In this document: piece after piece, positions 1-9,521 of the stretch | How positions within the stretch are numbered: the stretch's first letter is position 1 | How the letters are laid out: every line of letters starts with the position of its first letter | From: Heterotrichella gracilis | Taxonomy: Eukaryota > Sar > Xanthophyceae > Tribonematales > Xanthonemataceae | Assembly: GCA_032358255.1 (NCBI GenBank) | Contig: JAULBX010018636.1 | Location: 17,297-81,296, forward strand | DNA length: 64,000 bases | Direction: 5' to 3' | The notes under the pieces: generated by a model | Database searches by the model: none | What the model saw: only the letters and a program-made list of their open reading frames with translations | What the model was told of the DNA's origin: nothing | Position numbers and translations under genes: made by a program

Positions 1-311
1 GCACGGTACCTGCAACCCAGAAGGGGGTATGCGCAAACCCTTGATAGCTGCAGTGTTGGGAGTGTTCTGTACAAGCATAACATATAGTCACAAGTACTGA
101 CCAGAGCTGTTGGTACCACTAGACTCCCACCTTGGCCCTGTTGCCACCTAGGTACCAGGCAACCGCAGCCCCAGCCTCAGCAGCATATAACAACTTGCGC
201 AGGACTGTCACTGCAATACCTCTTTCAACCCCGTGTTGAAGGCAGAGGGCGTACCAGGGGACGGCGCTGCACAGGCTTTTGCATGCATGCATTGTAGTGC
301 CAGTAGCTTAC

Positions 312-375
312 CGGAAGGTGGGGTAGGGGCAGTAGGCTGCGCAACAGGAGGCAGTGCTTCTGGTGGCTGTGACAT
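312..375 (-). CDS. Short Pro-rich first exon of a coiled-coil gene copy (partial)
   Basis: The exon encodes about 21 residues starting MSQPPEALPPVAQP, ending in phase 1 at a GTAAGC donor. It is the counterpart of 4929-4992. The next minus-strand acceptor (GGGTTGCAG) is at about 10-18, leading into an exon that starts with G-T and runs off the left edge. This resembles the GTTP-type exons of the coiled-coil gene at 1984-4477, so a second copy of that gene family may lie to the left of the window. Function is unknown. Since only the first exon is visible, expression cannot be judged. Confidence 0.45.
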
Positions 376-864
376 GGTGGTGTATTTGCACAGATGCGGT
401 AGACCCAGGGTATGTGCAAAACCTTGCCACGAACAGAGGGGTATTTCTTGAAGATACCAAGCAGACCAAGGTGGGTCTCCAACTTTGGCAGGGCCACGAC
501 GGCAAGGATTACTGTTGCGTGGGCATTAACAGTGGGAGCTACCAGCTCTCCCACCTTGTACTGCGACACCTTTCTGCTCGTCGTTAGCACCCGAGTGCCT
601 TGCCCAGCAGCTGACTTCCAAACCCTAGCGCAGGGTTTGAAGTAGCCCCTTCACCGTGAAGGGCCTGGGCAAACGGAAGCATAAACCGTTTGCACCTTAA
701 GACAGCTGCGCAGGTTGCTTTCAAGGCTATCATCAGCTCGGCTTCCCTTGTTGCCGATGCAACCCAACTGGTCGGAAGATATGTCTTTACCAAGTACACA
801 CAGCGGAGTTCGATTGGATCTAGTGAAGGGGTCACTTGCCCACATACTCTCACTCCCTCTCGCC

Positions 865-1092
865 ATGGTAAACGAGGACGCGTGTGTAGAACTCGAAGCA
901 TTGACGTATAAATATGAGGGCGACTGCTCCCTGGGCGAGCTACGAGTGGTCTGTAACGAGCCTAGCCTACCTAGGGCGAGGTGGATGTGGGCCCTGGGGG
1001 TGTGCCTGACGACGAAGCCTTTGTACGGACCACGCTGGAGCGGCCAAACTACTCACAGGAGGAGCCCAGGATCAGCTTGAGCAACAGCGCAG
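865..1092 (+). pseudogene. Frameshifted copy of the RNF25 RWD exon
   Basis: Translation from the ATG at 865 gives MVNEDACVELEALTYKYEG, close to the functional exon at 5500 (MVNEDACIELEALNFTYEG). After the codons for CNEPSL a net 2-base insertion changes the frame. The conserved tail (DDEAFVRTTLE, then ISLSNSAG) is then found in another frame, ending at the same GTGGGTG donor. The copy also has a 15-base insertion. No RING exons follow within the next 3.5 kb. It is best read as a dead duplicate of the first coding exon. Confidence 0.8.
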
Positions 1093-1983
1093 GTGGGTGA
1101 GGTGGTATGGACTTGGGTTGGGCGGTGGGATGCATGCATGCATATGAAAACGCACATGCCTCAGCCAAGACCGTCCTATCACCTCAAACTGGTAGGCACT
1201 TGTGGGGCGATATCAGTTTGGTTGACAATGCAGGTGGGTGGATGAAGGATGGTACACATCTGGAAAGCTTGATCTGCTTGCCCTCATCCCCGGGATCGAG
1301 GTGCAGGTATGGAAGAGAAAACAAATAAAGAAATGAGCTTTTCCACTGTAAAACATTTTGTTTGCATCTTACATTGTGATAGTGTATGGTTTGGTAGTAC
1401 CTTTTATGGCTACAATACGTCAGCCGCGACATGCGTGCATGCCACCGGCAACTTGCAACATGGGTCGTCAACGTGCTTACAGGTTGAAGCACTGCATGTT
1501 TTGCGCACACAGCAAACTAGCTGCTTTACAGCTGTATAATAAACCCGTTTCATTTTCACCAGCATTGTAGTGTGCAGGGCATTCTTGCGCTGGGCTGCAC
1601 ATTGAAGTGTGTTTTCCTATTTTATTCTCCAGTGCCGTTGTAAGAAGAGCGAACCAAAGCTACCCCCAAAGGATTGCTTGCACCCATGGAATTGTGCGTC
1701 TTGAATATGCCAGGTCATAACGATCAAGCCAAGCACCAACCTGCATTACCCGCGGCTACTGACCCCTTGGCAATATTCCCGCAAATGAGCGTTGCTGATA
1801 GGAGAGCAAGCCACAGCCACAGCCACAGCCACAGCCACAGCCACAGCCACAGCCACAGCCACAGCCACAGCCACAGCCACAGCCACAGCCGCAGCCGCAG
1901 CCACAGCCACAGCCACAGCCATCCACCGCATGACTTTGTGGTGTCCGCAATTCTCAGCTTATATTCTGCCTCAAGTCTTACTG
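1093..1983. other. Non-coding spacer between the RWD pseudo-exon and the coiled-coil gene
   Basis: I see no convincing exon here. The first part continues segmental copy A to about 1265. A hexanucleotide repeat lies at 1809-1922. The rest (1270-1800) is AT-richer unique sequence with short spurious reading frames. Confidence 0.6.
1809..1922. repeat. (AGCCAC)n hexanucleotide microsatellite
   Basis: About 18 tandem AGCCAC units, two or three changed to AGCCGC. All six reading frames stay open across it (Ser-His on the plus strand, Leu-Trp, Cys-Gly or Ala-Val on the minus strand), so long predicted proteins here are artefacts. It lies just downstream of the stop codon of the minus-strand coiled-coil gene, probably in its 3' UTR or flank. 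Confidence 0.9.
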
Positions 1984-4477
1984 TCAGCTGCCCTTCTTCA
2001 AATCCGACACCGTCTGCCTGCCCCACACACACCGCAGCAAAGCCTCCCAAATCCCACCAGGGCTGCCGCCTTCGATGCCTCCATCAACGCGTTTTGACCC
2101 CTCTCCCTGCCCCTGCCCACCACCTGCAACCACCACAAGGCACAATGTTCAACTTGCTCCATGTCTGAATCCTCAACCCTAACCCTACACCCTAAACGGC
2201 CCCTGCCCACCACCTGCAACAACCAAAGGCACACTGTTGACTTTGCTCCATATGTGTATCGTCCGCCTTCAACCTTGTGCCAGTGCAATTGACAGTGTTC
2301 ACAAAGCATTGCTGGCAGCTGACAACATGAACGACAACCGTACCCGCAAGCTTTTGTTGGGCCCGGGCAAGCGCTGCTTTGGCATTGAGGATGTCCATCT
2401 CCTTCTGTCTCTCCGCCTCTATCACTTGCAGCTGTAACCGCTGGGAAGCTATCTCCAGCCTCTTCACCTCCATCTCCAGCCCCGCGAGCTCAATTCGCTT
2501 GTGAACCAGCTCAACATCTGCAACAGCGGGAGTGTTGTGCTCAAGCATGGAAGTACTGACCTACCGTGAGGGTGGAGTGCTTTTCAACAATCATCACTAT
2601 GCGCGTCTGGCCATGGACAGGACAGGACAGGACAAGGGGGTTTAGGGTTTAGGGTTTAGGGTTTAGGGTTTAGGGTGGAGTACTTTTCCACAGTCATCAC
2701 TATGCGCGTCTGGCCATGGACAGGACAGGACAGGACAAGGGATCCCGGGGGGGGGGGATTTCACATAAACAGGAATACAGTGGCAGCTTACCAGTTAATG
2801 GGACTGAAACTTGCTGTGCTGTTGCGGCCTCCCGCACTGGTGGGGCCTGCAGGACCTCTGATTGCTGTCCCATTGAGGGCACAGGTGTGGTACCTGCAAA
2901 CCCCGAAGGTTAGTACGTGCAGGTCCTGTAAAACCCGCGGGTCGTACCGAAAACAGCAGCGCATGCGGTCTACAGCGTGGCACCCATACCTGCAACAAGC
3001 TTTTGCTGGCGATGCGCAATCATGGCCTTGATGACTTCCCACTTCTGCCGTGTCCTTGCTTTGACTAGCTCAGTCCTTATTTGTTGCCTGAGCCTCTCCT
3101 CCTCAAATTCAGCCTCACTGCGCTCTCTCTCTACCTTCGTCTCCTCCCTTTCCTTCTTTAGCAGGTTAATCTTGACCTTGAGAGCTGCTTCTGAGGTGGG
3201 GGAATGAACATGTAAGTATCGGGGAGAAAAATGCAGCTTATAAACTTGTGATTACTGCTGCAATGAAATAAACGATTACTGGAACCCGCTACAATCAATT
3301 TGTTCCCACTTTGCCACCAATAAAGAGCTTTCACTGCCTATAAACCCCCGCCTTGAAGACTACACAGACGGAAAAGAAGACAGGGGAAGAGAAGCACTCA
3401 CGCCAACAGGCCTACAATACAGCCGCTTACTTTGCTCTGGGGTGAGAACAAATGCCTGCGGCACTCCTGCTGGCTGTGCCACTGCTGCGGCCTCCTGCAC
3501 TTGCGCAGCACCTGCAACCCGCAGGTGGGTACATGCAAATTGGTGCAGTATGTCAGTTGGCAGCAGTGTTGTAATTCACCACTGAATAAGTTTGAGAGTC
3601 TGGAGCTCATCAGGCAGACACCTATATTTGCCGAGCATGCCATATAAGGATCGAACAAGGATATGTTTAAGACTATTTCCCAAAAAAACATAAGGAGAAG
3701 TATAAATGGGCCCCGAAAAATAAGGATAATAATACAGGACAGGTCCAAATAATTCCTCAATATGTGTACATTGGCAGCATACCAGTAGATGGCACTGAAA
3801 CTTGCTGTGCTGCTGCGGCCTCCTGCACCGGTGGGGCCTGTATGACTTCTGATTGCTGTGCCATTGAGGGCAAAGGTGTGGTGCCTGCAAACCCCGCAGG
3901 GTAATTATAGTACATGCATACCCTGTAATTACACATCCCGCACGTGGTACCAAAACAGCAGCGCATGCACCCAAATGCATGGCAAGCATACCTGCAGGCT
4001 TTCTCCGGGCAGGCGCTGGTACATATATGGCGTTGATGATGTCCCGCTCCCGCTGTGCCCTGAGTTTGTTCAGGTGGCGCCTGGTTTCTAGCCTCTGGAT
4101 CTCCTCCTCGCCCTCACGCTCCTTGCGCTCTCTCTCTTCCTTCATCTCCTCGCAGTGCTTGTTCATGTTGTAACAATGGGCCCAGATAGCTGCTTCTGTG
4201 GCAGGGGTATGTGCAATGAACGAAAGTACCGGGGAGAAACAACAAGCGCTTACTGCTGCAAACGCACAGTCACTGGAACCCATTACAATCGGTTTGTGCC
4301 CACCTCAGCAGCAACAAAGAGCTTTCACTGCCTCCCGTCTTACACAGACAGAGGAAACGGAAGCAACTCACACCCAACAGGCCTACACTGCAGCTGCTAC
4401 AGCTGCTCACCTTCTTCTGGGGTGAAAACAGCAGGCTCCGGCACTCCTGCTGGCTGTGCCACTGCGGCCTCCTCCAT
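1984..4477 (-). CDS. Modular coiled-coil protein from tandem-duplicated phase-1 exons
   Basis: Eight exons join in frame to about 356 residues: 4477-4411, 4195-3992, 3884-3783, 3511-3431, 3190-2990, 2893-2792, 2517-2344 and 2123-1984. Every internal exon is a multiple of three and every intron is phase 1. Three exons are highly charged helices (for example EEMKEERERKEREGEEE, KKEREETKVERERSEAE and LEMEVKRLEIASQR). They alternate with Gln/Ala/Pro linker exons sharing the patterns QQSEVIQAPPV and AAVAQPAGVP. The last exon is Gly-rich, then IWEALLRCVWGRQTV, and ends in TGA. I recognise no family and assign no function; a structural or scaffolding coiled coil is possible. The start is uncertain: ATG at 4477 gives the correct phase, but the alternative first exon at 4929-4992 also ends in phase 1. 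Confidence 0.65.
2110..2275. repeat. Tandem copy of the last-exon acceptor of the coiled-coil gene
   Basis: Two ~70-base units (about 2110-2180 and 2200-2275) share CCCTGCCCACCACCTGCAAC and the following AAGGCACA...CTTGCTCCAT context. On the minus strand each carries a pyrimidine tract, a TTGCAG acceptor and the start of the last exon (GGTGGGCAGGGGC). The unit at 2200 runs into CCCTAAACGG/CCCTACACCC telomere-like sequence instead of the rest of the exon. Confidence 0.7.
2571..2742. repeat. Interstitial telomere array within a direct duplication
   Basis: Five perfect TTTAGGG units occupy 2641-2675. They are flanked by two near-identical copies of a ~67-base sequence, 2571-2637 and 2674-2742, both containing CATCACTATGCGCGTCTGG and a GACAG/GGACA minisatellite. 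The array sits exactly at the junction. It lies in an intron of the minus-strand coiled-coil gene, between the exons at 2792 and 2517. Confidence 0.92.
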
Positions 4478-4569
4478 GTCATGGAAACCCAGGAAACCCA
4501 GCAAAGTGTGGGTAAGTTGTGAAAAAGCCATAGTCAGTCTCTCGTTCGAAAACGCAGTCGCTCGTTCCC

Positions 4570-4640
4570 AGGTTCCCTATCTGGCTGGCTGTACCACTGC
4601 TGGCTGTGCCACTGCGGCCTCCATGTGACGTAAACCCAGC
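4570..4640 (-). pseudogene. Truncated copy of the coiled-coil first exon
   Basis: Minus-strand reading from the ATG near 4624 gives MEAAVAQPAVVQPAR and then a stop. The true first exon at 4411-4477 reads MEEAAVAQPAGVPEPAV. It sits inside segmental copy B where copy A has a functional-looking acceptor (near 10-18); here that acceptor is lost. Confidence 0.6.
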
Positions 4641-4928
4641 AGGTGGGTACGTGCACATCCGTTGATAGCTGCAGTGGTGCCAGTGTTCGGTACAGGCACG
4701 TTGATTCACAAGTTCGGACCAGGATGAACGTTGCAGTGCTATTGGTACCACTAGACACCGGCCACTAGCTACTGGGCCACCCGCAGCCTCAGTAGCAGAT
4801 CACAGCCTGCTCAGGACCGTCTTTGCAATATCTCTTTCCCGTGTTGATAACAGAGATGGACGAAGGGAACGGCGCGCCACGCACAGGACAGGCTTTTGCA
4901 TGCATGCATTGTAGTGCCAGCAGCTTAC

Positions 4929-4992
4929 CGGTAGGAGGGGTAGGGGCAACAGGCGGCACAACAGGCGGCAGCATTTCTGGTGGCTGTGACAT
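4929..4992 (-). CDS. Alternative Pro-rich first exon of the coiled-coil gene
   Basis: ATG at 4992 opens a 21-codon exon (MSQPPEMLPPVVPPVAPT) ending in phase 1 at GTAAGC. It could splice to any downstream phase-1 acceptor of the coiled-coil gene, for example the one at 4195. Conservation of the reading frame, donor and phase between this copy and 312-375 supports it being a real exon. It is head to head with RNF25. Confidence 0.5.
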
Positions 4993-5499
4993 GGTGGAGT
5001 CTTCACACAGGTGTGGTAGACCTAGGGTACGTGCAAAACCTTGGCACGGGACAGAGGGGTATTCTTGAAGATACCAAGCAGACTAAGGGTGGGTCTCCGA
5101 GTTTGACAGGGCGACGACAGTAAGATATCTGTTGCGTGAGCAAGAACAGTGGCCAGCGGTGTGGAGCTACCAACTCCCCCACCTTGTACTGCGACACCTT
5201 TCCCAAACGCTCGTCTCGTATACCACCTTCCGTTGTGCGATGCCCTGCAGCTGACTTTCAAACCCTAGCGCAGGGTCTCAACTAGCCAGCCTCAGCCAAA
5301 GTTTGCGGATCCGAAGCATAAAGCGTTGCACCTTTGGATAGCTGGGCACGTTGCTTTCACAGCCGTCATGCTCAGGCCTCATTTATAGGCAAGAGGAAAC
5401 ACCACTGGGTCGGGTTCGTCCACGCCAGTTATACATGTGTATACGGGTTGGGATCCAGTGAAGGGCTCGCTCACCCACAGACTGTCACTCCCTCACACC
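4993..5499. promoter_or_regulatory. Divergent intergenic region (coiled-coil gene / RNF25)
   Basis: About 0.5 kb separates the minus-strand ATG at 4992 from the RNF25 ATG at 5500, so both genes should be driven from here. The same arrangement is preserved in segmental copy A (376-864). Both copies keep a similar AAGGTGTCGCAGTACAAGG stretch on the minus strand. I see no certain TATA box or defined transcription-factor site. Confidence 0.5.
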
Positions 5500-8400
5500 A
5501 TGGTGAACGAAGACGCGTGTATAGAACTGGAAGCGTTGAATTTCACTTACGAAGGGGAGCTACGAGTGGTTTGTAAAGAGCCTAGCCTAGTGGTCGAGGT
5601 GGATGTGGGCCCTCGGGGTGTGGCTGACGAGGAAACCTTTGTACGGACCACGTTGGTGCTGGAGGCTGGACCAAGCTACCCACAGGAGGTGCCGGGGATC
5701 AGCTTGAGTAATAGCGCAGGTGGGTGAGGTGGTATAAACCTGGTTGGGCATGGCGGTGGGATGCATGCATGCATATGCATCACTGCATGCATCTGCCAGA
5801 CCGTGCTTTCCACCTCTCACTGAGAGCCACTTGAGGGAAGGTATCAGGGTGGGTTATCTCGCAGGTGGGTGGGGTGATGAAGGTTGGTATGGATGCGCAT
5901 CTGGATGCACGCATGCCCTGCATCGTCTCATCTTGGTGAGGGTTTAGCTATTTGGGAAGCTATTGGGGAAGTGGTGTAAAAGCCTGCCAGAAACGGATGA
6001 CACAAGCTGTGTAAGGGCAAAGGTCAAGGGCAAAGGTTGCATGCGTGGCCAACGCCAGGAGGTTGTTGATGAATTTTTAATTGCTTTTTATTACTTAAAA
6101 ATATGTTGACACATGCACACAGACTACGCCAAAAGATATGGTATGCAAAATCTCCCTCTTGCGCAGGCCTCTCAGATGCGCGCCAGCTGGCACTGCTCTC
6201 CCAGCTGGCGCTCGAGTCCCAAACCCTACGGGGTGAGCTCATGCTGGGCCACCTCATAGAGTGCGCTGCGGAAACCCTAGGCAGGGAAAACTACCCCGAG
6301 GGGGACTGCTGCTTCTGCTTGGAAACCCTCCTGCAGGGTTTGCCGGGTGCGCCAGGGGGAAATGGGGGGGTCACCAAGCTACCGTGCTACCACTGTTTCC
6401 ACAGGTGCGTTGACATGCCCCAAGCGCCATATTGTCCATACCACAACGTGACCTCGGCAGGTTAGGTCAGGGAATGCGTGCGTCCAAAAATGCATGCAGA
6501 TCATCAATCAGCCTTGCACAAGCTGCGCCAAGCATTTCGTTCCTGGCATTGTATACTATCTTGCCTTAGGCTGGCGTGTGCAACATGAAGTCCATGAGTT
6601 GAGTGTTGCTGTTCCCTCCCTGCCATGTAATGCCCTGCTCCCCCACGCAGGTTAGACCACGTGTCTTCAGATACATCCCTGCCAGTTAGATTTATTTTTG
6701 TGCCACCCATCTCCATGTTTCAATTCTCTGCTCAGATAAGCTGGTCCCCGTGGTATAGGGTGACGGTCAAAAGAATTATCATAATTTCTTTACCCATATA
6801 CCCTTTTCACCCTTTTTGTTACCCTCTTTTCTCTTGTGCAGGTCATGCTTCTCCCCTTGGCATGCCTGGCAGCAGCGCAGCCTGGCGGACAAAAGGGCAC
6901 AATTGCTGACCGACCTGGGGCCCGCAGCCGGCGAAATCGAGATTCGGCGCCAGGGCCTAATCCCAGATGCAAACGGGCGCTTCACATTTCCTTGCCCAGT
7001 GTGCAGAAAAGACACCATCCCTGCAGATGTGCAGTTGAATCCCCGGGGGCAGGACTCGGCCCTGCATCTTGGGGATGGTCGGGGTGGCGGGGATGCGAAA
7101 TGTGGCGGCAAGGGGGGCGAGGGATGGGGGCTCAATGCGGAGGAGTTGCGGGCCCTGCGGGAGGTGCAGCGGCAGAGGGGGGCGATGTTTGAGGCCCAGC
7201 AGCAACGGGTAAGTACCCTAAAGCATAAACCATGATCCTTAAAACCCCAAACCCTACATCCTGAACAAAACCCTAAACCCTTGCGAGAGGTGCAGCGCGC
7301 TGTTTGAGGCCCAGCAGCAACGGGTAAGTACCCTAAAGCATAAACCATGATCCTTAAACCCCAAACCCTACATCCTGAACAAAACCCTAAACCCTTGCGA
7401 GAGGTGCAGCGCGCTGTTTGAGGCCCAGCAGCAACGGGTAAGTACCCTAAAGCATAAACCATGATCCTTAAACCCCAAACCCTACATCCTGAACAAAACC
7501 CTAAACCCTTGCGAGAGGTGCAGCGCGCTGTTTGAGGCCCAGCAGTAACGGGTAAGTACCCTAAAGCATAAACCCTAAATCTTGAACCCGTATGTAATCT
7601 TGAGGTTCCCTGGAGTTTTTGTATCTCTGCCAGGGTTCTGCATGGCTGCTGGGTGACACCTGTACCCGCAATCATTGCTACATGCTACGCAATATGCATG
7701 GCGCATGTCCAACATGTGTGTGCATGTGTGCGACATGATGGCCACTCGGAAAGGGTTTGAGTTCAGGGTTTTGAGCAGGTTCATGGGTTCAGCCAAAACA
7801 CGACATTTTTGTAACAGTAATGCTTGCTGAAATGTTTGCATGGTATGCTGGGTGGTTAGTGGTGCAGCAAGTTTAAGCATTGCATGCATGGTTGCAGTTA
7901 TGGAACGTGAATGTTTCCCCGATCACAGCCCATGGGGTTTGTGAATCTAATGCACCTGCGGCAGCATAAGCATTGCTCTGTGCGATCTTCTTTTCGCTGC
8001 ACTATTCAGGGAGGTATTACCCACGGCACTTGTAGGATCAAACAACAAATCCACTCTCTTTGCTAACAATCCTTTGGCTGCACCTTTCCAGGGGGGCATC
8101 ATCCACAGCACATCCTACGGGGTGTCCCTGAGTGAGCTCCAGGAGCGAATCACGACGCAGCACCTGGCAGCCCTGTCCACTGCCGCGGCTGCAGCTGCTG
8201 AGGTGGTGCCACCTGGCGATGCCTCGGCCAATGGTGGAAGGGAGGGCAGCGGAGGGGCCAACAGTCCGGAGGCGGGCAATGGGGAAGGTGGCAGGGGAGG
8301 AAGGGGGAGGGGGCGGGCAGCGAGGGGGGGGAGGGGGGGGCGGGCTGTGGGGCGAGGGGAGGAGCATCGACGAGGGAGAAGGGAGGGTGGGGGCCGGAGA

Positions 8401-8772
8401 GGTGGCCGTGGCGGTGGGGGATCGGAGCAGGGGGTGGAAGGAGGTGGAGGTGGAGCTGGAGGTGGAGGTGGTGGTGGTGGCAGTGGTGGTGGTGGCAATG
8501 GTGGTGGTGGTGGTAGTGGCGACGGCAGCTACCCTGTGCGTGGTGGTGGTGGTGGTGGCTACCCCCCACGTGGTGGTGGTGGTGGCCGAGGTGGGGCAAC
8601 AAGGGGTGGTGGGAGGTTCAGGGGAGGGCGCTCTGACAGGGGGAGGACCAGCCATGTGGGCGGGAGGGGAGGGCAGCAGCGAGGCAAGGGAGGGAGTGTG
8701 CGCGTTGTGGGTGGGGAGGGAGGTGGCGCCAGCGCAACCCAGGGGGATATTCCTCATCCCCTTGCCTCGTAG
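5500..8772 (+). CDS. RNF25: RNF25-like E3 ubiquitin ligase (RWD + RING)
   Basis: Four exons (5500-5719, 6167-6404, 6842-7208, 8092-8772) join in frame to 501 residues. Residues 1-75 form an RWD domain (ELEALNFTYEGELRV, then YPQEVPGISLSN), the fold that binds E2 enzymes and GCN1-type partners. A RING follows: CCFCLE, then CYHCFHRSCFSPW, then a long spacer and FPCPVCR. The spacer between the His/Cys cluster and the last CPxC pair is typical of RNF25. The last exon is an acidic/Ala linker followed by a very Gly/Arg-rich tail (RGGRGG-type), likely RNA binding. By homology it should ubiquitylate targets in the cytosol; animal RNF25 acts with RNF14 and GCN1 at stalled ribosomes. A TGTAA algal polyadenylation motif lies near 9029. 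The start is chosen because the same ATG is conserved in the duplicated pseudo-exon at 865. Confidence 0.88.
7160..7600 (+). repeat. Four tandem copies of the RNF25 exon 3 end plus donor
   Basis: A ~114-base unit made of the last ~50 bases of exon 3, its GTAAGT donor and telomere-like intron sequence (ACCCTAAAGC, CCCAAACCCT, AAAACCCTAAACCCTTGCGA) is repeated. Donors stand at 7209, 7324, 7438 and 7552. The three extra units are nearly identical, so this expansion is recent. Each donor looks functional, but only the first fits the in-frame model. Confidence 0.92.
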
Positions 8773-9521
8773 ACAAGGAGATGTTCCTGCTTAGGATACT
8801 TGTGTTAACAATGGTTTATTATTCATAGTACAATTGTCTGTATTGCTGCTGTTAGTGGTTGATTGGCCATCACACCATCTGAGCACTGGTAGGGTTTAGG
8901 GCTTAGGGTTTATGCTGATTCCCATGCGCTCCTAAGGGTTCTGCAAAGTAGCTCGGCAATCCATGCAAGGGCTTTTTCTTTGAAATTCTTTCCTCCGTTT
9001 TTGTGCTTGCCTTCCTTGAACCTTGTTGTGTAATGCGCAATGATCACCACCTACCGCTTGGAGTGCCCTAAGTGGACCTGATGAAATTTTGTGGGTGCCA
9101 TACGCGCGTATGGCGCCACTGGGCTATTAGTAAAGCACTTCCTCGGCGGAAGCAAGTAATGGAGTGTTTAGGGGGGAAATTTAACTATGGGGACTGTAGC
9201 AAGCCAAGACGGGAAACATAATATCGGGACAGCAAAAGGTGCCTGTGCTGGCCAATTGCTTGGTTGTGAGTCACCCCCGTGATGTTGTTGTGGTGCCCCC
9301 CCCCCCCTATTAGGACTTCAAGTATATCACACGATCCTGATCCTGGCCATAAGCCAAGGCAGAAATTGCCTTCCACCACATGACCAGCTCAAACTCCTCG
9401 ACCACTCCCACAAGACCCCTTCTTTCACCTGGGAGCTTCAAGCACTTGGGTCGAGAGTGACGGCGTCTAGTCTAGGTGTAGCCGTTGCATACCGAGTCCC
9501 TTTGCCAGTGGAGCAGCAACG
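8773..9521. other. Intergenic region RNF25 / SAC3 gene
   Basis: It contains the RNF25 3' flank (TGTAA at ~9029) and the SAC3 promoter. A telomere-like stretch is at 8890-8910 and a C homopolymer at ~9296-9307. No exon is seen. Confidence 0.6.

Larger units (their letters stand above)
1..1265. repeat. Segmental duplication, copy A (left)
   Basis: This block aligns along its whole length with 4620-5905. Shared landmarks, in the same order and spacing, include the GCATGCATGCATT run near 283 and 4898, the TACTGCGACACCTTTC stretch near 560 and 5189, an RWD-encoding exon with its GTGGGTG donor, and a second GCATGCATGCAT run near 1131 and 5762. The copies differ by many substitutions and small indels, so the duplication is not recent. 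Copy A probably continues beyond the left window edge. It carries the head-to-head start of two genes: a minus-strand short first exon and a plus-strand RWD exon. The RWD exon of copy A is frameshifted, so copy B is the functional source for RNF25. Confidence 0.85.
4620..5905. repeat. Segmental duplication, copy B (right)
   Basis: Partner of 1-1265. This copy keeps an intact RWD exon that splices into the functional RNF25 gene, and an intact 64-base minus-strand first exon at 4929-4992. Confidence 0.85.

Noticed and set aside
225-590. 121-codon minus-strand frame in segmental copy A (KVGELVAP region), considered as a chromodomain or integrase fragment
   Set aside because: The same region in copy B is frameshifted relative to it, and no retroelement genes flank it; the shared sequence is more likely promoter or 5' UTR.
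1674-2168. 164-codon plus-strand frame with a His-Ser repeat
   Set aside because: It is produced by the (AGCCAC)n microsatellite, which is open in every frame, and it overlaps the better-supported last exon of the minus-strand coiled-coil gene.
8038-8757. Long minus-strand and alternative plus-strand frames rich in Pro/His/Thr or Gly/Val
   Set aside because: They are shadows of the GGN-rich RNF25 tail; only the frame continuing from exon 3 in phase is supported.
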